Shown here piece by piece: positions 49,001-59,064 of a stretch of DNA of 64,000 nucleotides (the stretch's first letter is position 1; every line of letters begins with the position of its first letter). Made by a program: the position numbers and the translations under genes. The stretch is from Aulostomus chinensis (Eukaryota; Chordata; Actinopteri; Syngnathiformes; Aulostomidae): positions 27,561,069 to 27,625,068 of the forward strand of contig JBBMOA010000015.1 of NCBI GenBank assembly GCA_037954235.1. Direction: 5' to 3'. The notes under the pieces are model-generated. The model did not search any database, had not been told where the DNA came from, and saw only the letters and a program-made list of their open reading frames with translations.

Positions 49001-50296
49001 TAATGAAAAGACACTTCTTCTGGGGAGAGATAGAGCCACAGGCGGGCTTGATCTTTTTTCTGATCTAAAGCCCTACATTGAGTGACCTTCCCGTCTGCCA
49101 GGCCAGATCTGCAGTTGGCGGTCCTCTATTTTAAACAAATAGCTCTTTTCTTTTACACAGCGATTGCCTGGATTACCTTTTAATAACGGCTTAGCCACTC
49201 TCCAGCACAACATCCCCGGCCCAGCGCTGGGCTGGCCGGCACTCGCCCGGCTCATAATTATCCACAGCAAACTAAAGGCCCACGTTCCTTCAAGAGCCCT
49301 TTTGAGCCATGTGACGGATTTTTTTTTTCCCGCCATGTTTTTTTCATTTGTCACAGTGCCAGTGTGGAAGCTTTGAATTGAGCCAAGAATTTATCTAAAG
49401 AAAAGGAGAGAGCAGAGATGAGAGAGGGAGGAGGATGAAGAGAGAAACCCAGACAGATGAGTTGTCTCCTGTTGGACTTCACTCATTCTTCCCCATCTGT
49501 TCACCCCAGTTTTAATTAAATCTACCGAGATGGAGATTTCTCCCTCTCGAGCCACCTATCTCAGCCTTTTCCTGTCTTCCATCCCCTCTCACTGCCTCAC
49601 TCCCATGCCGGACTTGAGTGCAGGTGGGTTGATGCCAACGTCCACTCGTCTCCCACCTCGCTGCCAGCTGCTAATGAGAGTGAGCCAGGGTGGTGCGAGG
49701 AGGTTGCCAGCCATTATGAGCTGTTAATGAGGAGCGTTGGAGAAAGGCCCTGGCCCCGGCCTGCTGCCATCAGCGACTGCAGCCTTTATCTCCTGCATGC
49801 AGACTCACACAAACAAGCACATTTACATTCATACTGTCCAACATGACGCTACACTTGGCTTCAGTCATTTTCTTCTTTTCTCCAGAGCAGAGTGTTCATA
49901 TACCACTAGATGACCATACTTTAATGACCCAGGAGATCTCTCCCCTGTGAAGGCTAACCTCACACAACCCCACGCAGGAGGTACACTGCTACCCTATTAC
50001 CATAATGGCCTCCACCCCCCCATCAGCTTCACTTGCTATTGGCCAAGAAAGAGGCGCCTGCTGAACCTGTTGGCAGCGTGATGGAAAGGGCAGGTGGCAA
50101 AAAATGCTGTGAGCACATTCTTCTTTCTAAGGCTTGGCAACCAAGCCGGAAGCCTTTGCCACCCTGGTGGCTGATGGTGATATAAAGCCATAACGTGCTG
50201 AGGGCTTGGCTGGGGGAGCTCTGCTGCTCCTCCACGCACTCTAATCACACCATTGCAGATATCACCTCAAGACATTTCAAGTTTGCCTTAGGATCC

Positions 50297-50351
50297 AGGA
50301 GCCCCACGCCCCCCCCCCCCTTATTAAGGGGGAGGGGACGGTGGGGCTCCT
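50297..50351. other. GC-rich perfect-arm hairpin
   Basis: AGGAGCCCCAC (50297-50307) and GTGGGGCTCCT (50341-50351) are perfect 11-bp inverted arms. Between them a run of twelve C faces a GGGGGAGGGG run around a TTATTAA loop, so most of the 55 nt can pair. No transposon termini or TSD are evident nearby. Confidence 0.85.
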
Positions 50352-52632
50352 TAATTACAATCCAGTTTGCCTGTCACCTACTAGCTAGTCTTTGTCATAT
50401 GAACAGCAGCAGGAGAGTGTTGACTCTAAGGAGTGACTCTATGATATTTGAAGAAAGACTCTACATAAGTAGTTACTAGAGGGTTAAACATGGCTCTCCA
50501 ATGAGATTCTCTTAGATGAGGTCACTCGTCTCATCTTCACTGCAAGAACTATTATTATTATATTAATATCTCATTTATCATCTCTGAGTATCTCGTAAAG
50601 TATCTTTGTGTTCTTTGAAAGGCTAGAGAGTTTTCATGTATTATTTCATTATTATTACAATTGTATTCAAAACATTTGCATGCTCTTGTACAAGTCTGAC
50701 TATACTGTGCAGAGTATTTCGTATGAAAAGGGCTATATTTCAGAGTTTTGCTGTCACCTTGGTAGTTGCACCATCGACCTATCACATCATGTATCACATG
50801 ATTGTGCCTCAGTAGTGTAGAGCACTTAGATGAGGACTAGCTCCAAAGGTAGACCAGCTTAGGGAGGGAGACCAGGCCTTGAGCTTAATTATTAGAAACA
50901 GCACTGAGTTGCTGCGTCTGTGTTTCTCAGGTTACACCCTCACAGATGATGTGGTTGGTATGGCCCCTGCAGTCAAGACACAAACAGACATGGGGTTTAG
51001 TTCAAAGTCTCACTGGTAGCTGGACTTCCATGTGCAAAGGCTCTCACAAGTCTGGTCTCACCAGTGTGCAGCAAACAGCTGTGTGGAGAAGCTGACACTT
51101 GCTTGGCGCTGGATTTCCTATCAGGTCATTTACATGGTGAGAAAGTGTGGCTACACTTAAAGCTGCGTAAATACTTGAACAGCCTCCACAGTGCAGGAGA
51201 GATAGGAGAGGGGCCAGACGTGTAGCAGGAGCTGGGGTTGGCCATTAACTCAGGTCATCGTGTGAGAAAGTAAACACCGTGTGGTTTACATGGTGGTGCG
51301 TGGATCATGGCATTTAAACAATAAATACATTTCAAAAGTTATTTGAGCTTCATTTTTATCTCCACACATTTCATCACAATGATAAACTTCCTATATCCTT
51401 CAAATCCAGTGAAACATACCAAATGTGGTAGTTTTGAAAACTTGAGAAATAAACTTGAGTAGTAGCAGTAGTATTAATAGTATTGCCAACCTGGTTAGCG
51501 GGTGGTAGGGGTATTAACCTGACAGTTGTTTCTGGGGAATGGGAACACTACAACACTACAACGCAACAATGCTACAATGCTACCGGTTACTCTCTGCAAC
51601 ATTCTGTCACAACTCTTGTGTCAGTTGGTGGCAGAGCTGATTCTCCCTGGTGATGATGAGTATCAAGTCTGGCACCACAGAAGGAGAGATGCTTCCCTGC
51701 TGTGACAAAAAAAGAAGAAGAAAAAAACAAGTGCTTTCATCATTCCACAGCCAGACACCCAGAGCCAAACCGCCTGCATGTCACATGATCACAACAGCTA
51801 GATTATTGGCTGCAGCTGCCATTGTTATCACAGTAAACTCCACATTACAGCAAAGTGTGGGGCGTGGAGCATATCATTAGGATTTGACAGAAATAAGTGC
51901 TTGTCTTGTTACTTGCAGCCATGAAATGCCTCAGGAATGCAACAAATAACTCTTTGTATTACAGCTCACTTTTTCATGTGCTGCTGGAAATGGAGGAATG
52001 TTAAGAACATGGCTTTCATGCAGCATTGCGCTGTCACAGCAAGCAAAACCTTCAATCAGTGTTCATTCCTTCATGACAAGTCTGCAGCTGTTACATGCGT
52101 GTATCCACGCCGAAGTGACACCTGGGCCCGATGCTGCTGAACCAGAAACACAGTGTGCTGCTATTAGACCTGGAATACTTGGAAAATGACATCAACTGTG
52201 TCTGTTCCAACGTGGTTGAACAATTACTTTTTTGGCTGAGGGCTACAGTTTGTAAAATTGAGCTCACATGATGGGATGTTTGGTCTCACAAATCTCAATC
52301 TTACACCACTCAACTGCTGTCCTCTCACTGTTCATGCACCACAAGTCATCTTTCAATATGAGCTCTTTGCTTTGCAATAGCTTCTATTTTTTCCTCTGGT
52401 GTCCTTTTCCAAACTAGATCATTCACAACAACAGCAGTGTGAAGTCCAGACCGAGGCCTGTTGCAGCCTGAGCAGTGTCCTCACGTCCAAGCAGACTTCC
52501 AGCCCTCCTGCTGCATTGTTGTTGTCTTTTTTTTAAAGTTTTTTCAAATACGTTCTGATGCATTGATTTGATTCCTGCATTGATTGTTCTATAGTCTAGT
52601 CATCAGGAGAAGCCCCACTTGCTTCATCAGTG

Positions 52633-52636
52633 GTGC

Positions 52637-52714
<78 letters not shown>

Positions 52715-52716
52715 AC
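52633..52716. repeat. (GT)n bounded by GTGCGC/GCGCAC palindromic ends
   Basis: A long pure GT tract begins GTGCGCGTGTG and ends GTGTGCGCAC, so the edges are inverted repeats of each other and consist of alternating purine-pyrimidine CG steps. Confidence 0.95.
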
Positions 52717-54013
52717 TGTCTTCTGTACAAATGAGTTCCAGCTAGATTTAATGGAGGGTTTTACTTCCAGGCGAGGCTGAGCCCACAGCACAGCCAGAAC
52801 AGGTTGAATTTCAAAGGAGCTTATCAGGGGAATTAGGCAAGCCTTTGGAGTTTGAGCATTGCCTAATTCCTGGTGACCTTTCCCTGCCTCTGGTTTGACT
52901 TTTTGTGGCGATCAGCAAGTGCTCTAACAAGCTTTTCCGTCTGTGTGGTTGGGGATTAGTTTGGAGCAGCCATGCCCTCCCCTGCACTCACAGAAAACCA
53001 TGTGTCGAGGAGAGAGAGTTGGTAAGCGAGCGTAGCATAAGGAGGCAATAGCCTGGAGGGGCATTGTCATGCCTGTCTGGCTGTTGGGGAGAATTCCGCG
53101 CTTGTCACACTCTCCTTTTGTGATACATTGGTATGTTTTGTTCTGTCACTTTAAACTGCCAAGCACTGGCAACCCTTTCAGCCTGTTATTCAAGCATTCA
53201 TGGACATTTGAACCATCTTTCTTTTTTCAAAGGGAAGTCTCTCACTGTTTTTTCCCTGGAATATTGCCTCAGTATTCTCTTAACCTTCTCCTTGTCCAGG
53301 AGGCTAGGATTATTACTGCTCACTGAGAGGTCCGTCAGTGTCCGAGGTAAGAGTTCTTCTTCCATGCTTCAGTGACCTCGTCAAGTGCAGAAGTTTTCCC
53401 CAGTGTGTGACTCCAGCAGTTCAGCTGTCAATGAAAGAAGCATAATCAGGCTTCACGTTAGCTTTTTGTCTTCAATGCAACGGTATGCTAATGAGATATC
53501 ATTCATTATACTTACATGGATGATCTTTGCTCAGAGACCCCCACTGAGTTAACAATTGAATTGATTGCATTTAATCAGAGCACTTCTGAATTAATGATAG
53601 CAACAGAGAATGTCACATCAGATGTAATTAAACAGTTGATAGCTTGTTGACTGACTGGAAAAGATAGCAATTCTCAACTTACTCTGATGATATTACTGAG
53701 TGAAATACTCCAGCGCTTGTCTGTGAGCTGTGTGGTTTTTGGAGTATGAAGAAAATCAATTCTTATTTACGGGAGGTTTTTTTCTGCTCTTGAGTGCAGG
53801 AACGGTTTTATTGAATGAGAGGCTGTTGCTGTAGTGCAGTTTGACCACCTTTATTTTCAAATTCAAACATTTTCTTTTCTCATTGTTTCATATTTCTTGT
53901 CACAGACAGAAATTTCTAAATTGTGAGAAGGTTGGCTGTTATGACACTCATAATCACTGGATATCTGCCTATATATCACTCTCATCAGTATGGAAATTGA
54001 ATCAACTTGAATT

Positions 54014-54143
54014 TATATATATCTATATCTATATATCTATGTGTGTGTGTGTATATGTATATATATATGTATATATATACACATATATACATATATATAT
54101 ATATATAGATATATAGATATAGATATAGATATAGATATATATA
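54014..54143. repeat. (AT)n/(GATA)n compound microsatellite
   Basis: ATAT, CTAT, GTGT and GATATA runs form a compound tract directly upstream of the LINE fragment. Confidence 0.95.
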
Positions 54144-54149
54144 AAATCC

Positions 54150-54284
54150 ATGGACATCAACACCAGAGAGCTCCTCAACATGCACGGGGGGTTTCACCCA
54201 AAGTCCAGCATCCTGAGGCTGTACACGAAGGAGAGAGAGGGAAGACGAGGACTAGTGAGCATCAGGGTGTAAGGCAGGATGAAA
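54150..54284 (+). pseudogene. LINE reverse-transcriptase fragment, 5' piece
   Basis: Reads DINTRELLNMHGGFHPKSS, then ILRLYTKEREGRRGLVSIR. This resembles the region downstream of the catalytic core in fish non-LTR retrotransposons with a C-terminal restriction-like endonuclease (R4/Rex6-type is my best guess from memory of the motif HPKSSxxRLY...GGRGLxSI). After VSIR a one-base deletion shifts the frame, and the family-like QDE residues follow in another phase before the sequence switches to the duplicated composite block. A compatible C-terminal piece resumes at 55470 on the same strand, so this was once a single LINE copy whose middle was replaced. Confidence 0.7.
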
Positions 54285-54490
54285 TATAAACATGGCATCT
54301 GGGGTTACAAAAAAAACCCCACTCCGGCTGGACCGGCCATTCAGGAAACCTCCCGAACCTCCCTATGGCCACCATGCCTTGACATGCTGACCCAACCACA
54401 ACACACAGTGAAGGAATAACAGTTCGGGGCTACAAATAGGCGGGCCTGGTGCAGCCTGGGGGCCACCTATTGAGGATCACTACTCTTCAC

Positions 54491-54868
54491 CATAAACCCT
54501 ACACTGTAGAACCTACGCTGAGAACCTAAACTGTTGAACCTACACTGTTGAACCTACGCTTTAGAGCCTACGCTGAGAACCGATACAGAAGAATCTATAT
54601 TATAAACTCTGACATAAAGCCTATGCTGTTGAGCCTACACTGAGAAACTAAACTGTAGAACCTATACTTTGGAGCCTACCCCGTAGAACCTATGCTGTAG
54701 AAATTTCACTGTAGAACCTACACTGTAGAACCTATGCCTATGACTTCATGCCATAAAGGCTACACCGTAGATCTTACACTTTGGAGCCTACACTGTAGAA
54801 CCTATGTTGTGTGACTTTAGAGTCTATGCTGTAGAGCTACACTGTAAAACCTTCACCACGGAGTGTAA
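54491..54868 (+). repeat. 14-bp minisatellite, copy 1
   Basis: Degenerate units of the form GAACCTACACTGTA, with variants ending TTGA, TTTG or GAGA. About 26 units. It aligns with 61276-61735, where an extra ~70 bp of repeat is present. Confidence 0.9.
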
Positions 54869-55410
54869 AGGTGTGTTCACACCAAATGCGATGCAAATTT
54901 TTCGCGCAATAAGTTTACATGTAAAGTCTATGTAGAGGGGCGATTAGATGCCAATTTGCATGTATACTTTGCTGGGCGACATGAATGACGTGAATAACAC
55001 AACGCAAATTTTGCGTATTCGCATCCATGCGCAAGTTGAAAATATCCAACTTGTGTGAAAAACTTGCTTGACATTGTGTCGAAAGAACCTATCAGCATTG
55101 AGATTCCCCTGGCGTCAGTGAAGTCACGTCAGTGGTCATGACTCCTGTAGTTGGTGTCCATCCTTGATATCCTGGCACTGATCCTCGCCAACAGGTCATC
55201 AAACTGGGCCCTCATCAGCCCAAAGTACCGCTGGAAATGGCCGTCGTCCAGGCGCAGTTCCCGGAGAAAGCGGTGAACACCCAGCTGTGTGCTCCTCTGG
55301 ATTATGCAATGGATCCAGATACAGTGGCATTTGGTTTTCCACCGTATCTGGGACTTCCACAACTGATCCAAGCCAGCAAGAGTTGTTCTGTCAGCTATGG
55401 TTGATGATGG
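54869..55410. mobile_element. PIF/Harbinger element, right end missing
   Basis: Begins AGGTGTGTTCACACCAAATG directly after TAA (54866-54868), as in the intact copy at 61736. It carries an antisense fragment of a Harbinger nuclease gene and extends about 30 bp further into that gene than copy 2 does. It then breaks off into minisatellite repeats without its right terminal repeat. Confidence 0.88.
55131..55410 (-). pseudogene. PIF/Harbinger transposase N-terminal fragment, copy 1
   Basis: On the minus strand the segment reads ADRTTLAGLDQLWKSQIRW, then after a diverged stretch LRELRLDDGHFQRYFGLMRA, QFDDLLARISARISRMDTNYR. The pattern RELRLDDxxFxRYFxLxxxQFDxLLxxIxxxIxxxDTNYR is the characteristic N-terminal segment of HARBI1-like nucleases, upstream of the DDE catalytic domain. 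It stops there and no catalytic residues are encoded, so the element can only have moved with a transposase supplied in trans. The lower copy at 62001-62232 has an in-frame TAG at the FxQYF position. Confidence 0.8.
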
Positions 55411-55469
55411 TTGAACCTACACTGTAGAACCTATGCTATAGACTCTATGCCGTAAAACCCACGATGTGG

Positions 55470-55700
55470 AAGGTCAATGCTGATGTGGTCCCCGTGATAG
55501 TAGGAGCACTCGGGGTGGTGACCCCCAAACTGGGAGAGTGGATCCAGCAGATTCCAGGAACAACACCTGAAACCTCAGTCCAGTAGAGCACAGTCCTAGG
55601 AACAGCCAAGATACTGAGTAGAACCCTCGAGCTCCCAGGCCTCTGGTAGAGGACCTGAGCTAGAGGAGGACACAGAACCAACCTACAAGGGTGAGAGGAA
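55470..55700 (+). pseudogene. LINE C-terminal fragment, 3' piece
   Basis: From 55470 the frame reads KVNADVVPVIVGALGVVTPK, then LGEWIQQIPGTTPETSVQ, a TAG, STVLGTAKILSRTLELPGLW and a TAG at 55647. The VPVIVGALGxVTPKLxEW...LGTAKILRxxLxLPGLW signature is the extreme C-terminus of the LINE family whose RT piece lies at 54150. The final LPGLW-stop matches the family's natural end. One internal stop (55584) and the loss of hundreds of residues between the two pieces make it a dead copy. A (TG)n tract follows the 3' end. Confidence 0.75.
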
Positions 55701-55704
55701 GATT

Positions 55705-55717
55705 TGTGTGTGTGTGT

Positions 55718-55767
<50 letters not shown>
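55705..55767. repeat. (TG)n microsatellite at LINE 3' end
   Basis: TG run with a single TA interruption near 55722, immediately 3' of the LINE fragment. Confidence 0.97.
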
Positions 55768-55771
<4 letters not shown>

Positions 55772-55875
55772 CAATTTTTTTTCACATCCTGTAAAAAAAC
55801 AATTCAGGCCTCACCCGTTTCATCCTGCACAATAGAGCATGTGCTAATTTTGTGTCTTATCTACACTCTATAACT

Positions 55876-56028
55876 CTAGTCCAATAGATTGTACTCCCAC
55901 AGACTGTAGTCCCATAAATTCGAGTCACATCTGCTCTCATTTTATAAACTCAAGTCCCATAGATGGTAGTTCTGTAGGCACTAGTCCCATAGACTGTTGT
56001 CCCATCGACTATAGTCCCATAGACTTGT
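55876..56028 (+). repeat. Degenerate ~15-bp minisatellite
   Basis: About ten diverged units resembling AGTCCCATAGACTGT, several of them clear at 55975-56027. Confidence 0.8.
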
Positions 56029-56051
56029 GACATGTGACAACCCTTGCATAA

Positions 56052-56266
56052 GGCAAGGCAATTTTATTTGTAGAGCCCGTTTTCACAACCAGTTTGTCTC
56101 AAAGGGCTTCACATGGCATCAAAACAACATCCTCTGCCCTCAGAGCCTCACATCGACTGAGGAAAAACTCCATAGAAAACCCCTTTAACAGGGAAAAATG
56201 GGAGAAACCTCAGGGTGAGGAGGGGAGGAGGATCCCTCACCAGGAGGGACAGACGTGCAATAATAA
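56052..56266 (-). mobile_element. Short interspersed repeat of the AAGGCAAGGCAATTTTATTT type
   Basis: Begins GGCAAGGCAATTTTATTTGT and contains AGAGCCCGTTTTCACAACC, GGGAGAAACCTCAGGGTGAG and CAGGAGGGACAGACGTGCAA, motifs I associate with a common fish interspersed repeat whose 3' end is the ATTTTATTT side. Direct repeats TGCATAA at 56045-56051 and 56267-56273 may be a short TSD. Confidence 0.6.
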
Positions 56267-56273
56267 TGCATAA

Positions 56274-57107
56274 TGACTGGTTATCACAGTATGATCGACT
56301 GGTGCGATTCACCAGGCCGCAGCTGTGTATTATTTCAATCCTTCTTACTTGGCACTGGTAGTATCAAACCAAACCAGTGGCAGGCAGCAAATACCAAATA
56401 TTGCCTGAAACACAGTCGTAGACTAGACTTGAGTCCCTGTTCACGTGAAATTACTCACACAAGTGTAATCTTGTTTGTCTTAAAGAAATGAGCATTTACA
56501 TCAGGATATTTGATGAAGATTATTTGTATTATTGAGCAATAGTTTTGCCTTTTAGCATTCTAGCAGAGTTTTGAGCTAAATTAAACCATTAATCACCACT
56601 GGTAGATAAGCAGAGCAAGCTAATCCGGCCTGTACATGTTTGTCTTCTTGGAAATGTGAAGGTCAAGCCTGAGATCCCACCCAGGCGGATGCTCTGTTCC
56701 CCTCGAAATACGAACCCAGACTATTTTAGACAGAAGCTGTGTCTGTCTGCACAGAGCTCTTCAAACCAGGCAGGAAATAGAACAGCAAAAAAAACACAAT
56801 GGCACAGTCAGGTTTTCAAAATAAAACATCCTATCAGGATATGTGATGGTGTATAACAGCACAGCAGCGGTGTGATAACTCCTGACAGCACGCAGGATGG
56901 TCACCACGTTTATCTTATCAAAGGTGAAAAATAACCAAAATTATTTGCTGTGCACACAACAAGTATGACAAGAACAACAAAATAAATAAGAATTTATCAA
57001 CATTATTTGTGGTAAAAGCACAAAAATCAGGAAACAAATCATCCAAATCAGGATTAGTTCATAATTCCAGCACCCCAATTTTGGGACACTGAGCAATCAT
57101 AAGCAAC
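56274..57107. other. Single-copy sequence, no feature seen
   Basis: A+T-rich non-coding DNA with no supported gene. Confidence 0.45.
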
Positions 57108-57130
57108 CTCTCTCTCTGTCTCTCTGTCTC

Positions 57131-57169
<39 letters not shown>

Positions 57170-57176
57170 TGTTTTC
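57108..57176. repeat. (CT)n microsatellite
   Basis: CT run with TCTG interruptions, adjoining the tail of the chimeric SINE. Confidence 0.97.
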
Positions 57177-57403
57177 AAGTCCATCCATCCCTCCATGTTC
57201 TCCCTCTTCTCCTGTTTGGGGGAGGGGGGGGGGGGGGTTGGAGCCTATCCCAGCAGCCTTCCCCCTGGACAAGTCACCAGTCCATGGCAGGGCCAACACA
57301 TAGAGACAGACAACCATTGGCTCTCCCAGCCACGCCTACGGTCAATTTAGAGTCTGGATTAACCTGGTCCCTCTTGATGTCTTTGGACTGTGGGAGGAAG
57401 CCG
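57177..57403 (-). mobile_element. SINE family A 3' half (chimera, part 1)
   Basis: Minus-strand tail and body from a short CATC tail through a G-run (57224-57237), TGGAGCCTATCCCAGCAGCC and TGATGTCTTTGGACTGTGGG, ending at GAGGAAGCCGGAGTC. The tRNA-like head expected next is absent; a second, diverged SINE body follows in the same orientation. Confidence 0.88.
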
Positions 57404-57777
57404 GAGTCGACGCCTTCCACTTATTCCTTACTAGTAAGGGTCGCGGGGGGTGGAGCCTATCCCACCATCTACGGGCGAGAGGCGGGGTTCACCCTGGACA
57501 GGTCGCCAGTCCATCGCAGGGCCAACATAGAGAGACGAACAACCATTCACACTCACATTCATACCTACAGTCAATTTAGAGTATCAATCAGCCTCATCCC
57601 CAAATTGATGTCTTTGGACGGTGGGAGGAAGCCGGAGTACCAGAGAGAACCCACACAGACACGGGGAGAACATGGAGACTCACCCAGAAAGACCCCGTGC
57701 TGCAGCCGGGGCTCCACCCACAACCTTCTTGCTGGGGGGGCCACAGTGAGGACCACTGCTCCACCATGCCACCCATG
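57404..57777 (-). mobile_element. Diverged SINE subfamily with family A head (chimera, part 2)
   Basis: This part starts over at the 3' end of a related subfamily (GGTCGCGGGGGGTGGAGCC, GGCGAGAGGCGGGGTTCACC, CACACTCACATTCATACC, the fish-wide SINE-like body). From GGAGTACCAGAGAGAACCCA onward it carries the family A head, including GGGGCTCCACCCACAACCTT. The head-side flank is the inverted-duplication arm shared with 43322. Confidence 0.88.
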
Positions 57778-57937
57778 CTCAGACTCAATTATGTCAATAA
57801 CATTTGTACCCTCAACAAAAATGCAATAGAATAAAGAAACTAAAGTGAACAATGATCACAGTGACTCCAATTGTCAACACTCCAACTTCCCAACTAACTC
57901 ACACATGTTCAACCACATCACAGCTCACATGACTGTT
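57778..57937 (-). repeat. Arm of an inverted duplication (partner 43322-43483)
   Basis: Reverse complement of the partner arm, with scattered substitutions. Ends at GACTGTT (57931-57937), beyond which the two loci are unrelated. Confidence 0.92.
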
Positions 57938-59005
57938 GCTGTTCATGACACTGCACCACTGAGCTGCTCTCTTTCAAGTCCTATCTCCAAGTCCCAAATG
58001 GACACAAGACACTTGGTGAACAAATTTTGAGAATTACCAGAAAGAGATGTATAATTAACAATAATCATAGCAATATTCTGACTCCTACTCCGTCTTTCAC
58101 TGATGCTTGGCACATCAGCGTTTGGTAGCCAGGGTTTCCTGACAGCCAGAGTGCAGAGCCAGTTTAGACCTGCTGGTGTAGCCCTTTAAGAAAGCTCTGT
58201 GGGTACAAGAGAAGAGAGGGGAGAGTCTTCTCCCCCTCCTCCTCGTCATCATCATCACCATCATCATCGTCATCATGCAGGAGTCATCTGGGTAGCCTCT
58301 CATTCCTCTCTACTGCATTATCATAAAAAGTGATTTAGGGCTGATTGATGCAAATGGCCCTCTGTTCTTTTCTATCATTAACGGGCCCTTTGCTGTGGCC
58401 ACAGGCGGTGATTAAAGCTGTCATTTCCAGCTACTCATTAAAGGAGAGCGTTGGGCCATGGGAGGGATTCATGGAGAGCTGGAGAGGGAGGGGGCTGAGA
58501 GAGGAGGACGAATGGGCCATTTTTTTTCCTGAAGAACTGCTGCTGCCATTCTGCAAAAACAGAGATGCGTGCAGAGTTTTCATAATTGTTGTATTCCCCC
58601 CAGTCTGTCTCTGACGGAGGAAAACAATCTGTGGTCAAAATCCTTTATAATAGCATCTTTTATGATTCCCCAAATACTTTTTTTTTTAGTTTACACTGCT
58701 AGTGGGGTTGCTTAGGAAAAAAGAAAAAAGCTAGCAATAACAAGTGACAGTGGGGTTCAAATCGAAGTCACTTTACAGTTTGTAGTTTCTCATTTTGTTG
58801 GGAACTAGAAAAAAGTTATGACGCACATAGTAAGTTAAAAAAAATCAATAGAACTTTGTGCTACTTGCTATTAATCACAAACAATGCTGTCAAAGAAAGT
58901 GAAACTGTTGGCAAAACAACCACAACTACTCAGATAGTGAAGAGTGTCTGCAGTCGCCCCATGACTCCAGGCAAAGACATTATTCTGTGCGGCTCTTCAA
59001 CATGA

Positions 59006-59064
<59 letters not shown>

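Larger units (their letters stand above)
46093..54013. other. Long single-copy stretch
   Basis: About 8 kb with no supported gene. A G-run occurs at 47950-47965. CTACAACA-type short repeats lie at 51547-51583. The hairpin at 50297-50351 and the (GT)n at 52633-52716 are listed separately. The blocks 47280-47480 and 48350-49330 are clean A+T-rich single-copy DNA of the kind that often contains conserved enhancers near developmental genes; this is unproven. Confidence 0.4.
54282..55469 (+). repeat. Composite block, copy 1 (hAT end + minisatellite + Harbinger)
   Basis: Homologous and collinear with 61038-62452, offset about 6.8 kb. It comprises 200 bp of the right part of a hAT element (54282-54482), the hAT 3' target sequence CTCTTCAC (54483-54490), a 14-bp minisatellite, a Harbinger fragment and a short stretch of the same minisatellite (55411-55469). 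LINE sequence lies on both sides. Copy 2 has the hAT left half and the complete Harbinger right end, both missing here. Confidence 0.93.
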
